From NCBI RefSeq assembly GCF_000722775.1, contig NZ_JPFZ01000010.1, positions 1 through 64,000 of the forward strand: a DNA stretch of 64,000 bases. Direction: 5' to 3'. Every line of letters begins with the position of its first letter. Position 1 is the first letter of the stretch. Below are positions 28,179 through 36,835 of the stretch, one piece after another. Both the position numbers and the translations under genes were made by a program. Origin of the DNA: Streptococcus mitis subsp. hohhotensis. GTDB taxonomy: Bacteria; Bacillota; Bacilli; Lactobacillales; Streptococcaceae. Below the pieces are notes generated by a model, which saw only the letters and a program-made list of their open reading frames with translations, did not search any database and was not told where the DNA came from.

Positions 28179-29531
28179 TTAGTCAATCCCGATTTCAGCT
28201 CGAACTACGTCTGCGATAGTATCAACATAGTAGTCCACTTCTTCTGTTGTAGGCGCTTCTGCCATAACACGTAAGAGTGGCTCTGTTCCACTTGGGCGAA
28301 CAAGGATACGGCCATTCCCTGCCATTTCTTCTTCCATCTTCTCGATGATAGCCTTGATAGCTGGCACTTCCATAGCCTTTTCCTTCATGGCATTTTCCAC
28401 TCGGATATTGACTAATTTTTGTGGATAGATGGTTACTTCTGCAGCCAACTCTGACAAACTCTTACCAGTTTCCTTCATGATTTTAGTCAATTGGACAGCT
28501 GATAATTGACCATCACCTGTAGTATTGTAATCCATCAAGATAACGTGACCAGACTGTTCACCACCAAGATTGTAGCCTGATTTTCTCATTTCTTCAACAA
28601 CGTAACGATCGCCAACTGCAGTAACTGCCTTGTTAATGCCTTCGCGGTCCAAGGCCTTGTGGAAACCAAGGTTAGACATAACGGTTGTCACAATTGTATT
28701 TTGAGCCAATTGTCCTTTTTCAGAAAGGTATTTCCCGATGATGTACATGATCTTGTCACCATCAACGATCTCACCATTTTCATCAACAGCAATCAAACGG
28801 TCACTGTCTCCATCAAATGCCAAACCGATAGCTGACCCGCTTTCTTTAACCACTTCTTGCAGGGCTTCTGGGTGGGTTGAACCAACATTAAGGTTGATGT
28901 TAAGACCATCTGGTGTTTCCCCGATAACTGTTAATTGAGCACCAAGGTCTGCAAAGATTTGACGGGCACTGGTAGAAGCTGCTCCATTAGCTGTATCCAA
29001 GGCAACCTTCATTCCATCAAGAGGAGTTCCAGTTGAAACAAGGTATCCTTCATACTTACGCAAGCCTTCTGGATAATCTACCAAGGTTCCCAATCCTTCT
29101 GCACTTGGACGAGGAAGAGTGTCTTCCTCAGCATCTAGCAAGGCTTCAATTTCTGCTTCTTTTTCGTCATCTAGTTTGAAGCCATCACCACCAAAGAACT
29201 TAATCCCATTATCAAGGGCTGGGTTGTGGCTAGCAGAAATCATGACACCTGCACTAGCTCCCTCAGTTTTAACCAAGTAAGCTACTGCTGGTGTTGCCAG
29301 AACGCCTAGTTTATATACGTGAATCCCTACAGAGAGGAGACCTGCTACCAAGGCCGATTCCAGCATTTCCCCTGAAATACGTGTGTCACGTCCTACAAAG
29401 ACTTTCGGTGCTTCCGTTTCATGTTGGCTGAGAACATAGCCTCCAAAACGTCCTAGTTTAAAGGCCAATTCTGGCGTTAATTCTACGTTAGCTTCTCCAC
29501 GGACTCCATCAGTCCCAAAATATTTACCCAT
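28179..29531 (-). CDS. glmM: Phosphoglucosamine mutase
   Basis: 450 residues. Starts [15 protein letters not shown]; catalytic phosphoserine loop ISASHNP (about residues 98-104), metal-binding DGDSDR (about 240-245), and C-terminal phosphate loop RPSGTEP. Converts glucosamine-6-phosphate to glucosamine-1-phosphate for UDP-GlcNAc and cell wall. Third gene of the conserved cdaA-cdaR-glmM operon; GlmM is known to bind and restrain CdaA in related bacteria. Confidence 0.96.
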   Translation of the reverse strand: MGKYFGTDGVRGEANVELTPELAFKLGRFGGYVLSQHETEAPKVFVGRDTRISGEMLESALVAGLLSVGIHVYKLGVLATPAVAYLVKTEGASAGVMISASHNPALDNGIKFFGGDGFKLDDEKEAEIEALLDAEEDTLPRPSAEGLGTLVDYPEGLRKYEGYLVSTGTPLDGMKVALDTANGAASTSARQIFADLGAQLTVIGETPDGLNINLNVGSTHPEALQEVVKESGSAIGLAFDGDSDRLIAVDENGEIVDGDKIMYIIGKYLSEKGQLAQNTIVTTVMSNLGFHKALDREGINKAVTAVGDRYVVEEMRKSGYNLGGEQSGHVILMDYNTTGDGQLSAVQLTKIMKETGKSLSELAAEVTIYPQKLVNIRVENAMKEKAMEVPAIKAIIEKMEEEMAGNGRILVRPSGTEPLLRVMAEAPTTEEVDYYVDTIADVVRAEIGID

Positions 29532-29555
29532 TTTTATAAAATCCTTTTCCTATTT

Positions 29556-30320
29556 TTAATTCGTTTTTGAACTAGTTGCTTTTGTTGACGAAGATGTCTC
29601 TGACGAACTGCTTGTGCTTGAACTTGGTGCTACTGGTTTTGTAGTGACCTTCATTGTTGTATCAAACGGAGTGATAACTACTGGTAAGACTACCCCGTTG
29701 CGGTCGATTGCCTGCAAAGGTACTGAGCCACTGTAATTACCTGTTATGCGTTCGCTGGTTGGTAAAAGCGCAATAACTTTGTCAATCTTAGCTAATGTTT
29801 CCTGGTCAGTCGTGACCGAAACGCGTTCATTTGACACGGTTACACTATCAAGTTGTAGCTTGGGATCAATCTGGCTTTGGTCAACTTGTGGCACAACAAT
29901 CATCCCATCTCGCTTAACCTTCTTCCCAACTTTCACTGTAATCTTTTGAGGCGTTGCCACAGCAGTCAATCCACTAGGAAGATTTTCAATGTTCAAAGGA
30001 ACTTCAATCGTTCCAACACTAGCATCTGTCAAATCCGCTGTAACCTTAAACTTACGAGTACTTTCCTGCATTTCACTGGCCAAGGTCACACGATTGGCAC
30101 CTGTCAACACAACTGAAACTTCTGATGCAAATCCGCTAATGAAATACTGGTCATCATCATAGTGAATATCGATAGGAACATTTGCTATCGTATTGGTGTA
30201 GGTTTCTGATTTGACCTGTCTTGCGGTATTGTTATTTTGAAAATTAGTCGATGTTGCATAGATGAATAAGACACAAGCAAAAAAGAGAGATGAAATGATA
30301 TATAGACTATTTTTTCTCAT
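29556..30320 (-). CDS. cdaR: CdaR, YbbR-domain regulator of CdaA
   Basis: 254 residues: one N-terminal membrane helix (about 5-23), then two to three YbbR repeats (IDIHYDDDQYFISG, VPLNIENLPSGL, PVVITPFDT) facing outside, and a Ser/Thr-rich tail. Streptococcal form is shorter than the four-repeat B. subtilis protein. It modulates diadenylate cyclase activity. Its start overlaps the end of cdaA by 14 bases. Confidence 0.9.
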   Translation of the reverse strand: MRKNSLYIISSLFFACVLFIYATSTNFQNNNTARQVKSETYTNTIANVPIDIHYDDDQYFISGFASEVSVVLTGANRVTLASEMQESTRKFKVTADLTDASVGTIEVPLNIENLPSGLTAVATPQKITVKVGKKVKRDGMIVVPQVDQSQIDPKLQLDSVTVSNERVSVTTDQETLAKIDKVIALLPTSERITGNYSGSVPLQAIDRNGVVLPVVITPFDTTMKVTTKPVAPSSSTSSSSETSSSTKATSSKTN

Positions 30321-31164
30321 ATTTCCAACCTCCTAGCAAACGGTCCTTAAAACTGACTTTTTCCTCAACAGCTGGCACAAGAATTGAACGTAGTTCTGCT
30401 TCAAATTCTTCAATCGTCAAGTCGTGCTTGAAGACCCCATTGTAGGTAATAGAAATACCACCTGTTTCCTCTGAGACAATGAAGGTCAAGGCATCGGATA
30501 CTTCTGATAAACCGATAGCCGCCCGGTGTCTGGTCCCAAATTCCTTGGAAATTCCTGTACTTTCTGTCAAGGGCAGATAGGCAGAGGTAACGGCAATCCG
30601 ATTTTCTCTGATAATCACAGCACCATCATGTAGGGGAGTGTTGGGAATAAAAATATTGATGAGGAGTTCTGCCGAAATTTTGGCATCCAAGGGAATTCCT
30701 GTCGCGATGTATTCTTGTAAGGTCCGAACCCGTTGAATGGCAACCAAAGCACCAATCTTACGAGGACTCATGTATTCAACTGACTTGACAAAGGCACGAA
30801 TCATTTTCTCTTCTGCACTAATTTGAGTAGTAGAAAAGAAATCTGTCGCCCTTCCCAAGCGTTCCAAACCAGTCCGAATCTCTGGAGAGAAGATAACAAC
30901 CGCAGCAATGACCCCATAGGTAATAATCTGATTAATCAACCAAGAAATCGTTGTTAAACCAAGGATATTGGCCACAACCTGGGCTAATACAAAGATCAAG
31001 ACCCCCCGCACCAAAATCATAATCTTGGTACCAGCTATCGCTTTTGTAAAACGATACAAAACATAGGTCACAATCAAAATATCAAACAGATTGATGGCAA
31101 TACTCCAAGGACTAGAAAACAAGCTAGTCCAATATTGCAGGTTGGATAATTGTTGAAAGTTCAT
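30307..31164 (-). CDS. cdaA: Diadenylate cyclase CdaA
   Basis: Start set at ATG 31164 (MNFQQLSNL, 285 residues) since GGAG lies about 8 bases upstream; a longer frame reaches 31221 without a ribosome site. Three membrane helices (about residues 15-90) precede the DisA_N cyclase domain with the catalytic DGA (PLHDGAVII) and RHR (TRHRAAIG) motifs. Makes c-di-AMP from two ATP, which controls potassium uptake, osmotic balance and wall stress; in pneumococci it also affects competence and beta-lactam response. Confidence 0.94.
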   Translation of the reverse strand: MNFQQLSNLQYWTSLFSSPWSIAINLFDILIVTYVLYRFTKAIAGTKIMILVRGVLIFVLAQVVANILGLTTISWLINQIITYGVIAAVVIFSPEIRTGLERLGRATDFFSTTQISAEEKMIRAFVKSVEYMSPRKIGALVAIQRVRTLQEYIATGIPLDAKISAELLINIFIPNTPLHDGAVIIRENRIAVTSAYLPLTESTGISKEFGTRHRAAIGLSEVSDALTFIVSEETGGISITYNGVFKHDLTIEEFEAELRSILVPAVEEKVSFKDRLLGGWKYEKK

Positions 31165-31200
31165 CTGCTGTCTCCTCTCTGTCCAAACACGTTCCTCTCT

Positions 31201-31209
31201 ATTATACCA
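31201..31209 (-). promoter_or_regulatory. Extended -10 promoter of the cdaA operon
   Basis: Minus strand TGGTATAAT (extended -10, TATAAT at 31206-31201) lies about 37 bases before the cdaA ATG. No good -35 is seen. Confidence 0.65.
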
Positions 31210-31301
31210 TTTTTCTGGCATTTTTTTCCCTATCCTACTTCATTTTAAATTAAGGAAAAATATGATAAAATAAACTGACTAGAAAAAACAAAGGAGAAAC
31301 C

Positions 31302-32270
31302 ATGTCCCAACTCTATGATATCACTATTGTAGGTGGTGGTCCTGTCGGTCTTTTTGCGGCCTTCTATGCCCACCTACGCCAAGCTAACGTTCAAATCATC
31401 GACTCCCTTCCCCAACTAGGTGGACAGCCTGCTATTCTCTACCCTGAAAAGGAAATCCTAGACGTACCAGGTTTCCCAAACCTAACTGGAGAAGAGTTGA
31501 CCAACCGCTTGATTGAACAGTTAAACGGCTTTGATACCCCTATTCATCTCAATGAAACGGTTCTTGAGATTGAAAAACAAGAAGAAGGCTTTGCCATTAC
31601 CACTTCTAAAGGAAGTCACCTGTCTAAAACTGTTATCATCGCTATGGGTGGCGGTGCCTTTAAACCACGTCCGCTGGAACTAGAAGGCGTTGAGGGCTAT
31701 GAAAATATCCACTACCACGTTTCCAACATCCAGCAATATGCTGGGAAGAAAGTGACAATTCTTGGTGGAGGAGACTCAGCTGTAGATTGGGCTTTGGCTT
31801 TTGAAAAAATCGCACCAACTACCCTTGTCCACCGCAGAGATAATTTCCGCGCCTTGGAGCACAGTGTCCAAGCCTTGCAGGAATCATCTGTAACCATCAA
31901 GACACCATTCGTCCCTAGCAAACTCCTTGGAGATAGAAAAACGCTCGATAAACTTGAAATCACAAAAGTTAAATCTGATGAAACAGAAACGATTGACCTA
32001 GACCACCTCTTTGTCAACTATGGTTTCAAATCTTCTGTCGGTAACCTCAAAAACTGGGGTCTGGACCTCAATCGTCACAAGATTATTGTCAACAGCAAGC
32101 AAGAATCTAGCCAATCAGGTATCTATGCTATCGGAGACTGCTGCTACTATGACGGAAAAATTGACCTGATTGCGACAGGCCTCGGAGAAGCTCCAACCGC
32201 TGTCAACAATGCCATCAACTACATTGACCCTGAGCAAAAAGTGCAGCCAAAACACTCAACCAGTTTATAA
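31302..32270 (+). CDS. Ferredoxin/flavodoxin-NADP+ reductase, TrxB-like type
   Basis: 322 residues. FAD-binding GGGPVGLFAAFYA (about 11-23), NADPH-binding GGGDSAVDWAL (about 154-164) and C-terminal GDCCYYDGKIDLIATG. The CxxC pair of true thioredoxin reductases is absent (the stretch around GGDSAVDWA lacks it), which identifies the type 2 ferredoxin-NADP+ oxidoreductase branch. Single gene with AAGGAG ribosome site and its own terminator. Confidence 0.9.
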   Translation: MSQLYDITIVGGGPVGLFAAFYAHLRQANVQIIDSLPQLGGQPAILYPEKEILDVPGFPNLTGEELTNRLIEQLNGFDTPIHLNETVLEIEKQEEGFAITTSKGSHLSKTVIIAMGGGAFKPRPLELEGVEGYENIHYHVSNIQQYAGKKVTILGGGDSAVDWALAFEKIAPTTLVHRRDNFRALEHSVQALQESSVTIKTPFVPSKLLGDRKTLDKLEITKVKSDETETIDLDHLFVNYGFKSSVGNLKNWGLDLNRHKIIVNSKQESSQSGIYAIGDCCYYDGKIDLIATGLGEAPTAVNNAINYIDPEQKVQPKHSTSL

Positions 32271-32275
32271 AAAAG

Positions 32276-32305
32276 AACCACGAGTCACATAGGATTCGTG
32301 GTTTT
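32276..32305 (+). terminator. Terminator of the ferredoxin-NADP+ reductase gene
   Basis: AACCACGA pairs with TCGTGGTT across 12 bases, followed by TT, seven bases past the stop codon. Confidence 0.85.
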
Positions 32306-32573
32306 AAAATGAACTACACCTCAAAAGTTAGACAGAAATACATCTAACTTCTGATATGCAGCCCACCTTCTCTTTGCTCTTGTTTGAATAAGAAATTTTT
32401 TGAAGAATCATTAGATTATACAAAGTATTCATATCAGCCTTTTAAAGCTATATAAAAACTCTCCAACTATTCTATTATACCATATAAAAAAATAAATAAA
32501 TAGACTTGTTTTTTCTTTTTTTTGACGTATACTAATAATAGAAAGCGCTTTAAATAAAATAAAAGGAGGTTTT
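32306..32573. other. Intergenic region with a possible IS end remnant
   Basis: Begins with TGAACTACACCTCAAAAG and TTAGACA, resembling the terminal sequence of streptococcal IS3-group elements (from memory), including the inverted repeat AAGTTAGA / TCTAACTT at 32316-32341. The rest has no gene. Near the right end is a promoter-like TTGACG (32523-32528) and GAAAGCGCTTT (32541), which resembles the core of a catabolite response element. AT-rich. Confidence 0.4.
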
Positions 32574-32789
32574 ATGAGGAAAGTAAATAAGGACATTTTA
32601 TTCTTAACTGGAATCATAGTTTTATGTTTTGGTTTTTTATTATTTCACATCAACCCCTATTATGCCGAACCCTATGCGACACTGAAAGAAAGAATAAATT
32701 TATTCTTTTGGCAACTATATTGGAGACCTGTAGGAACTCTCAGTATTATTTCGGGTTGCATTATAACTTTCAAAGGATTGAAAAAATAA
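32574..32789 (+). CDS. Small two-helix membrane protein, unknown (71 aa)
   Basis: ATG follows a strong AAGGAGG ribosome site (6 bases). Residues about 8-25 and 50-67 are hydrophobic, with a charged, aromatic loop between (YATLKERINLFFWQLYWRP) and a KGLKK tail. It ends ten bases before the secreted-protein gene, so both likely form one transcript. AT-rich compared with the core genes on either side, suggesting acquisition. A role in immunity to, or export of, its partner is possible but unproven. Confidence 0.75.
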   Translation: MRKVNKDILFLTGIIVLCFGFLLFHINPYYAEPYATLKERINLFFWQLYWRPVGTLSIISGCIITFKGLKK

Positions 32790-32799
32790 TCTTTTACTC

Positions 32800-33393
32800 A
32801 TGAAGAAAAAATTTGTTATGATTAAACTGAAACTATTGTTTTTCTCTCTACTATCAAGTCTATTATTCTTAGTCACAACATCTACGGTTTTTGCTGATGT
32901 CTATCCTGGTACAAATTATGAAATTGTATCTAATCGTATTGTAAAAGATATCAACACAGGAGAGTTATTGTCATTTTATACAACTGAACTTAGAGACGCC
33001 TATTTAGAGTCTAAATCTACGTATCAGACTCGTTCTAATGCAACTGGTGTTGCAGACTATAGAACTAAATACTCTCACTCTTACAAGAAAAGCACCACAT
33101 CAGGTCCTGTAAGTTCAACTGCCTATGGTGGAAAAGCTGGAGCTACTCTGACTGTAGGTGCAGGTGTTAGCTTTTCTGCTCCGGAGTCTGGAGCTGGACT
33201 TAGTTTAAATCACTCAGTCTCCCATAACGTACCACCCTACACTTATGGTTATATTAGACTAAAAGCATCTTACACAGTAAACGTTCGTAAACTAGAAGTT
33301 AGATACTTAGGCACCAACAAATGGGTTCCAGCTGGTGAAACCTCTACTATATCGAATGTTAGCGTTTGGAGCGAACTGGTCACTTGGAAATAA
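32800..33393 (+). CDS. Secreted protein of unknown function (197 aa)
   Basis: An N-terminal signal peptide is clear (hydrophobic LLFFSLLSSLLFLVTTSTVF, probable cleavage after FA at about 32). The mature part, about 165 residues, is rich in Ser, Thr, Gly and Tyr with alternating hydrophobic residues typical of beta structure (GKAGATLTVGAGVSFSAP, YGYIRLKASYTVNVRKLEV) and no cysteine; there is no LPXTG, choline-binding or lipobox motif, so it should be released. The ATG lacks a good ribosome site, consistent with coupling to the upstream gene; an alternative ATG lies six codons in. I recognise no family. A bacteriocin-like or toxin role is speculative. Confidence 0.75.
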   Translation: MKKKFVMIKLKLLFFSLLSSLLFLVTTSTVFADVYPGTNYEIVSNRIVKDINTGELLSFYTTELRDAYLESKSTYQTRSNATGVADYRTKYSHSYKKSTTSGPVSSTAYGGKAGATLTVGAGVSFSAPESGAGLSLNHSVSHNVPPYTYGYIRLKASYTVNVRKLEVRYLGTNKWVPAGETSTISNVSVWSELVTWK

Positions 33394-33403
33394 CTCATTA
33401 GAG

Positions 33404-33501
33404 ACTGGGTAAAAACTCAATTTCAGGAGAAAATGAAATAAATTTTCTCACAATAAAACGCATAGTATCACGGTTTTCAATATCTGATATTATGCGTTTT
33501 T
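33404..33501 (+). other. Possible solo IS1182-type end with strong hairpin
   Basis: GAGACTGGGTAAAAAC at 33404 resembles the IS1182-element end in this window (GAGTCTGGGACAAAAG), and like that end it is followed by about 30 bases and then a long hairpin. This could be a remnant of an element end. Weak evidence. Confidence 0.35.
33455..33501. terminator. Strong bidirectional hairpin terminator
   Basis: AAAACGCATAGTATCA pairs with TGATATTATGCGTTTT (one mismatch) around 14 bases, flanked by A and T runs. It would end the transcript of the secreted-protein unit. Confidence 0.85.
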
Positions 33502-33580
33502 GATTTTAAAGAGCTAAATTTCTTAACTTAATGACATTGCTTTTTGCCTTTCCCCTTCTTTTTCAAAAAGCAAAAATGTC

Positions 33581-33610
33581 CTATCAAATTGATAGAGCAT
33601 GTGATATCAT
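33581..33610 (+). promoter_or_regulatory. Promoter of the Fst-like toxin mRNA
   Basis: Extended -10 TGATATCAT (33602-33610) with a weak -35 (CTATCA, 33581-33586) at 18-base spacing. The stretch ATTGATAGAGCATGTGA is almost the same as in the antisense promoter on the other strand at 33962-33991. A hairpin-forming inverted repeat (GACATT...GCTTTTTG / CAAAAAGC...AATGTC) lies just upstream at 33533-33580. Confidence 0.65.
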
Positions 33611-33654
33611 AACGATGGCACTAACGATACTCCTTGGAAAAGGAGGTATTACAG

Positions 33655-33671
33655 ATGCCAGAACTTCTCAA
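33655..33671 (+). repeat. Direct repeat copy 1 of the par-like locus (toxin start region)
   Basis: ATGCCAGAACTTCTCAA covers the toxin start codon and recurs at 33936-33952 as ATGCTAGAACTTCTCAA (16 of 17 identical). In par loci such repeats let the antitoxin RNA, made from the distal copy, pair with the toxin start and block ribosomes. Confidence 0.75.
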
Positions 33672-33750
33672 AATAGTACTTATCGCAGTCATCGAGAGTA
33701 TCATCTCATGGCTGGTGACTCGTTGGTTAGACGATCACTTCGACAAGTAA
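33655..33750 (+). CDS. Fst/Ldr-type small hydrophobic toxin (type I toxin-antitoxin), 31 aa
   Basis: ATG has a near-perfect AAGGAGG site. The peptide starts MPELLKIVLIAVIESIISWL and continues VTRWLDDHFDK: one membrane helix of about 20 residues followed by a charged tail with WLDD, the layout of Fst-family toxins (E. faecalis pAD1 Fst is 33 residues and ends with an acidic/basic tail after a helix). Expression of such peptides damages the membrane and is normally held off by an antisense RNA. The antisense promoter, direct repeats and shared terminator of a par-type locus are all present downstream. A BOX element starts at the stop codon. Confidence 0.8.
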   Translation: MPELLKIVLIAVIESIISWLVTRWLDDHFDK

Positions 33751-33855
33751 TACTCTTCGAAAATCAAATTCAAACCACGTCAGCTTCGCCTTGCCGTACT
33801 CAAGTACAGCCTACGGCTAGCTTCCTAGTTTGCTCTTTTATTTTCATTGAGTATA
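33750..33855 (+). repeat. BOX element (A-C) between toxin stop codon and terminator
   Basis: Reads ATACTCTTCG (boxA) through GCCTTGCCGTA to boxC ending CATTGAGTATA. It joins the toxin TAA directly (TAATACTC) and separates the toxin gene from the terminator shared with the antisense RNA, adding about 105 bases to the toxin mRNA. Without the element the frame would still end at the same TAA. Confidence 0.92.
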
Positions 33856-33887
33856 ACCTTCCTGGTTAGTGCTATCTAACCCAGAAA

Positions 33888-33921
33888 AAATCCCCTCGGT
33901 ACTGCAATACCGAGGGGATTT
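33888..33921. terminator. Shared bidirectional terminator of toxin mRNA and antisense RNA
   Basis: AAATCCCCTCGGTA pairs perfectly with TACCGAGGGGATTT around a six-base loop (CTGCAA), with A and T runs outside. Both convergent transcripts would end here and share the loop for initial pairing. Confidence 0.9.
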
Positions 33922-33935
33922 CTGTTAGCACTAAA

Positions 33936-33952
33936 ATGCTAGAACTTCTCAA
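33936..33952 (+). repeat. Direct repeat copy 2 of the par-like locus
   Basis: ATGCTAGAACTTCTCAA, 16 of 17 bases identical to 33655-33671. It lies in the 5' region of the antisense RNA. Confidence 0.75.
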
Positions 33953-33961
33953 TTCCCCTTT

Positions 33962-33991
33962 ATTATCTCACATGCTCTATTCAATTGTCAA
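33962..33991 (-). promoter_or_regulatory. Near-consensus promoter of the antisense RNA
   Basis: Minus strand TTGACA (33991-33986), 18-base spacer ending TGTGA, then GATAAT (33967-33962); the -35 is perfect and the -10 is extended. It is visibly stronger than the toxin promoter, as expected for an antitoxin RNA kept in excess. Confidence 0.75.
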
Positions 33992-34011
33992 GAAAGAGGT
34001 GTTTTATATTT

Positions 34012-34923
34012 TTATAACTCATCGGCTATCTTATTGATTTTTCTGAGTCTGTGGTTGACGCCACTTTTGGTCAGAGGGTTGCTGAGGCTATCTGCTAACT
34101 GCTGGATAGAGTAGTCTGGGTGCTGAATCCGCAGCTGCGCCACCTCCTGCAAATCCACTGGCAGATTTTCTAAGCCCATGATATCTTTAATTTTACTGAT
34201 ATTGTTGATGGTCTTCATGCTGGCAGAAACTGTTCGAGCGATATTAGCCGTTTCAGCATTATTGGCCCGATTGAGGTCGTTACGAGTTTCTCGTAAAATC
34301 TTAACCCGCTCAAAATCATCACGCGCCTGCATGGCTCCGATGACAATCAAGAAGTCCATAATATCTTCGGCACGCTGGAGATAGGTAACAGCTCCCTTCT
34401 TGCGCTCAAGCACCTTGGCATCCAGCAAAAACTGCTGGAGAAGAGAGGCAATCCCTTGCGCGTGGTCCAGATAAACAGAACTGATTTCCAACTGATACTT
34501 GCCTGACTCAGGGTCACGAATGCTTCCATTTGCCAAGAAAGCACCACAGAGATAGGCACGGCCTGCTTCCTCGTCTGATAAAATCTCCTCGTCAATACCT
34601 GTTTCCAGACCAAAAAAGGAGTCTGCCAAGTGCAAATCACTCAGCAGGTCCTGCACCTTTTCATCTGTAAAAACGGTATAGACCCGATTCTTACGAAGAT
34701 TACTTCTTTGGTGGTGTCGGATTTCCGATTTGATTTCGTAGAAATGAAGAAAGGACTCATAGAGGTGACGAGCCAGTTTGGCATTTTCTGTCACGACGGA
34801 CAAGGTCAAGCCCGAAGTTGAGAGGCCGATACTGCCAGACATCTTGATAATAGCAGATAATTCATGCCGGCTCAGATGGTGTTGACCTAGTATTTCTTCT
34901 TTTACTGCTACTGTGAAACTCAT
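34012..34923 (-). CDS. whiA: WhiA, DNA-binding regulator
   Basis: 303 residues: N-terminal LAGLIDADG-like fold ([17 protein letters not shown], about 120-136) and C-terminal HTH ([26 protein letters not shown]). Homologues affect cell division and chromosome segregation in Firmicutes. Last gene of the coupled rapZ-yvcK-whiA operon, overlapping yvcK by four bases. Confidence 0.93.
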   Translation of the reverse strand: MSFTVAVKEEILGQHHLSRHELSAIIKMSGSIGLSTSGLTLSVVTENAKLARHLYESFLHFYEIKSEIRHHQRSNLRKNRVYTVFTDEKVQDLLSDLHLADSFFGLETGIDEEILSDEEAGRAYLCGAFLANGSIRDPESGKYQLEISSVYLDHAQGIASLLQQFLLDAKVLERKKGAVTYLQRAEDIMDFLIVIGAMQARDDFERVKILRETRNDLNRANNAETANIARTVSASMKTINNISKIKDIMGLENLPVDLQEVAQLRIQHPDYSIQQLADSLSNPLTKSGVNHRLRKINKIADEL

Positions 34924-35897
34924 TTTCTCACCTGTATAATCCGCATCAACTCATCCACAATCAAATCCCCATCGTGGAAGGCACCCCCATTTTCCAGACG
35001 AAGGAAGTTGGATGAAATCACACGCGGAACCTGCTTACAAAGCCCAGCAAAGTCATGGTCCACCTGCACCAAGTATTCATCAAAGCGATTGGAATTCATG
35101 TATTCCTGAGGCACTTTTTCGATATTCACCAAGACAGTGTCGATAAAAGGTCGGCCAAGGTGACGATGCAAGACTTCCACATGGTCGCTATCTGTAAAGT
35201 GTTCCGTCTCCCCACGTTGGGTCATGATATTGCAGACATAAGCAATTTCTGCCTTAGTTTCCAAAAGCGCCTGACCAATTTCCTTAATTACAATATTGGG
35301 CAAAATCGAGGTAAAGAGGGAACCAGGCCCTAGGACAATCATGTCACTTTCAAGAATGGTCTGCACTACTCGACGGCTAGCCAGAGGTGTATCATCATTG
35401 AGGGTATTGGTCACATAGACATGGTCAATCATGCCCGGATGGTCTGCAATATGACTCTCTCCAGCCACTTCTGTCCCATCCTGAAAAACTGCATGAAGGG
35501 TCAAAGGATGGTCACTGGAAGGATAAATCTTCCCAGTTGTATGGAAAAATTTGCTCAGCAACTGCATGGCATTATAGGTCGAGCCCTGCATTTCTGACAG
35601 GCCAGCAATGATGAGATTTCCCAATGGATGGCCAGCAAAGGCTCCAGCATCCTCAGAAAAGCGATACTGAAAGACCTTCTCATAAAACTTAGGCATATCC
35701 GACATGGCCACAAGGACATTACGAAGATCACCTGGCGGTGTCAATTGTTGCATATTTTTTCGGAGTTCACCTGATGAACCACCATCATCTGCCACCGTTA
35801 CGATAGCTGCGATTTCCACATCTTTTTCCCGCAGACTCTTAAGAATGACAGGGATCCCAGTACCTCCACCAATCACCGTTATCTTTGGTTTTCTCAT
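34920..35897 (-). CDS. yvcK: YvcK/CofD-like gluconeogenesis factor
   Basis: 325 residues; N-terminal [13 protein letters not shown] (about 10-22), [11 protein letters not shown] and PPGDLRN motifs of the YvcK family. Binds UDP-GlcNAc in relatives and is needed for growth on some carbon sources and for normal cell shape. Overlaps rapZ and whiA by four bases each. Confidence 0.92.
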   Translation of the reverse strand: MRKPKITVIGGGTGIPVILKSLREKDVEIAAIVTVADDGGSSGELRKNMQQLTPPGDLRNVLVAMSDMPKFYEKVFQYRFSEDAGAFAGHPLGNLIIAGLSEMQGSTYNAMQLLSKFFHTTGKIYPSSDHPLTLHAVFQDGTEVAGESHIADHPGMIDHVYVTNTLNDDTPLASRRVVQTILESDMIVLGPGSLFTSILPNIVIKEIGQALLETKAEIAYVCNIMTQRGETEHFTDSDHVEVLHRHLGRPFIDTVLVNIEKVPQEYMNSNRFDEYLVQVDHDFAGLCKQVPRVISSNFLRLENGGAFHDGDLIVDELMRIIQVRK

Positions 35898-36784
35898 GAA
35901 CGGTTTACCGTTTCCTTTCTTCGGTCTTTGTCGCGATGCCCTTCATTAACAGGCCAATTCTTGGATAAGTCCTGCGCCAAGCGTTTAGCAAAAGCCACAC
36001 TACGGTGTTGTCCACCCGTACAACCCATGGCAATGGTCAAAACGGACTTACCTTCCTTTTGGTAACTTGGCAAAATCGGCTCAATCAAGGCCAACAAATG
36101 TTGATAAAAGTCTTCTGACTCAGGATGGTTCATGACATAATCATAAACAGGTTCATCCACACCCGTTTGGTTTCGAAGTTCTGGTAGATAATAGGGATTT
36201 GGCAAGAATCGGACATCAAAGACCAAGTCCGCATCAATCGGGATTCCATATTTAAAACCAAAAGACATGACTTCGATACGGAAAGACTGGGCTTGTTCCT
36301 GATCAGAAAACTGCTCTGCAAGGGTTTTGCGCAGCTCACGTGGAGTAAGTTCAGTTGTATCCACCACATTTTGGCTCATATTTTTCAAAGGCGCCAAGAG
36401 TTCACGTTCCAGCTTGATGCCATCCAAAATCCGTCCATCTGCAGCTAACGGGTGACTCCGTCTGGTTTCCTTGTAACGAGCGACCAATTCCTTATCAGCT
36501 GCATCCAAAAAGAGAATTTTAAAGTCCAGTTCTTCCTTGTTTTCCAACTCATCCAAAACATCTTGAATCTCTGAGAAGAAAGAACGGCTACGCATATCTA
36601 CTACCAAGGCCAACTTATGGTCGTCTTCCTTTGTTTCCACCAACTGCAAAAATTTAGGCAAGAGGGCTGGCGGCATATTATCAATAGTGAAATAACCTAG
36701 ATCCTCGAAGGACTGAATGGCTACAGTTTTTCCTGCCCCACTCATCCCTGTCACAATCACCAAGTGAAGTTGTTTCTTTGTCAT
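35894..36784 (-). CDS. rapZ: RapZ-type nucleotide-binding protein (YvcJ)
   Basis: 296 residues. Walker A GMSGAGKT (about 13-20) followed by [12 protein letters not shown], and the C-terminal [11 protein letters not shown] domain. In E. coli RapZ controls glmS RNA decay; in Firmicutes the role (YvcJ) is less clear, with effects on competence reported. First gene of the rapZ-yvcK-whiA operon. Confidence 0.92.
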   Translation of the reverse strand: MTKKQLHLVIVTGMSGAGKTVAIQSFEDLGYFTIDNMPPALLPKFLQLVETKEDDHKLALVVDMRSRSFFSEIQDVLDELENKEELDFKILFLDAADKELVARYKETRRSHPLAADGRILDGIKLERELLAPLKNMSQNVVDTTELTPRELRKTLAEQFSDQEQAQSFRIEVMSFGFKYGIPIDADLVFDVRFLPNPYYLPELRNQTGVDEPVYDYVMNHPESEDFYQHLLALIEPILPSYQKEGKSVLTIAMGCTGGQHRSVAFAKRLAQDLSKNWPVNEGHRDKDRRKETVNRS

Positions 36785-36835
36785 CTTTTTCTCCTTATAT
36801 CAAAAGAAGCTTGGCAACACCAAACTTCAACTAGC

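Larger units (their letters stand above)
33880..33955 (-). ncRNA. Candidate antisense antitoxin RNA (RNA II type) of the Fst-like locus
   Basis: Transcription from the minus-strand promoter at 33962-33991 should start near 33955 and end at the terminator at 33888-33921, giving about 70-75 bases, close to the 65 bases of pAD1 RNA II. Its 5' part carries the complement of the direct repeat that overlaps the toxin start codon, and its 3' part is the complement of the terminator loop, as in known par systems. Start and end are estimates. Confidence 0.7.

Noticed and set aside
33531-33869. A 112-codon plus-strand frame spanning the toxin region and BOX
   Set aside because: It runs in another frame across promoter, toxin gene and BOX repeat and has no ribosome site; the 31-codon toxin frame has one.
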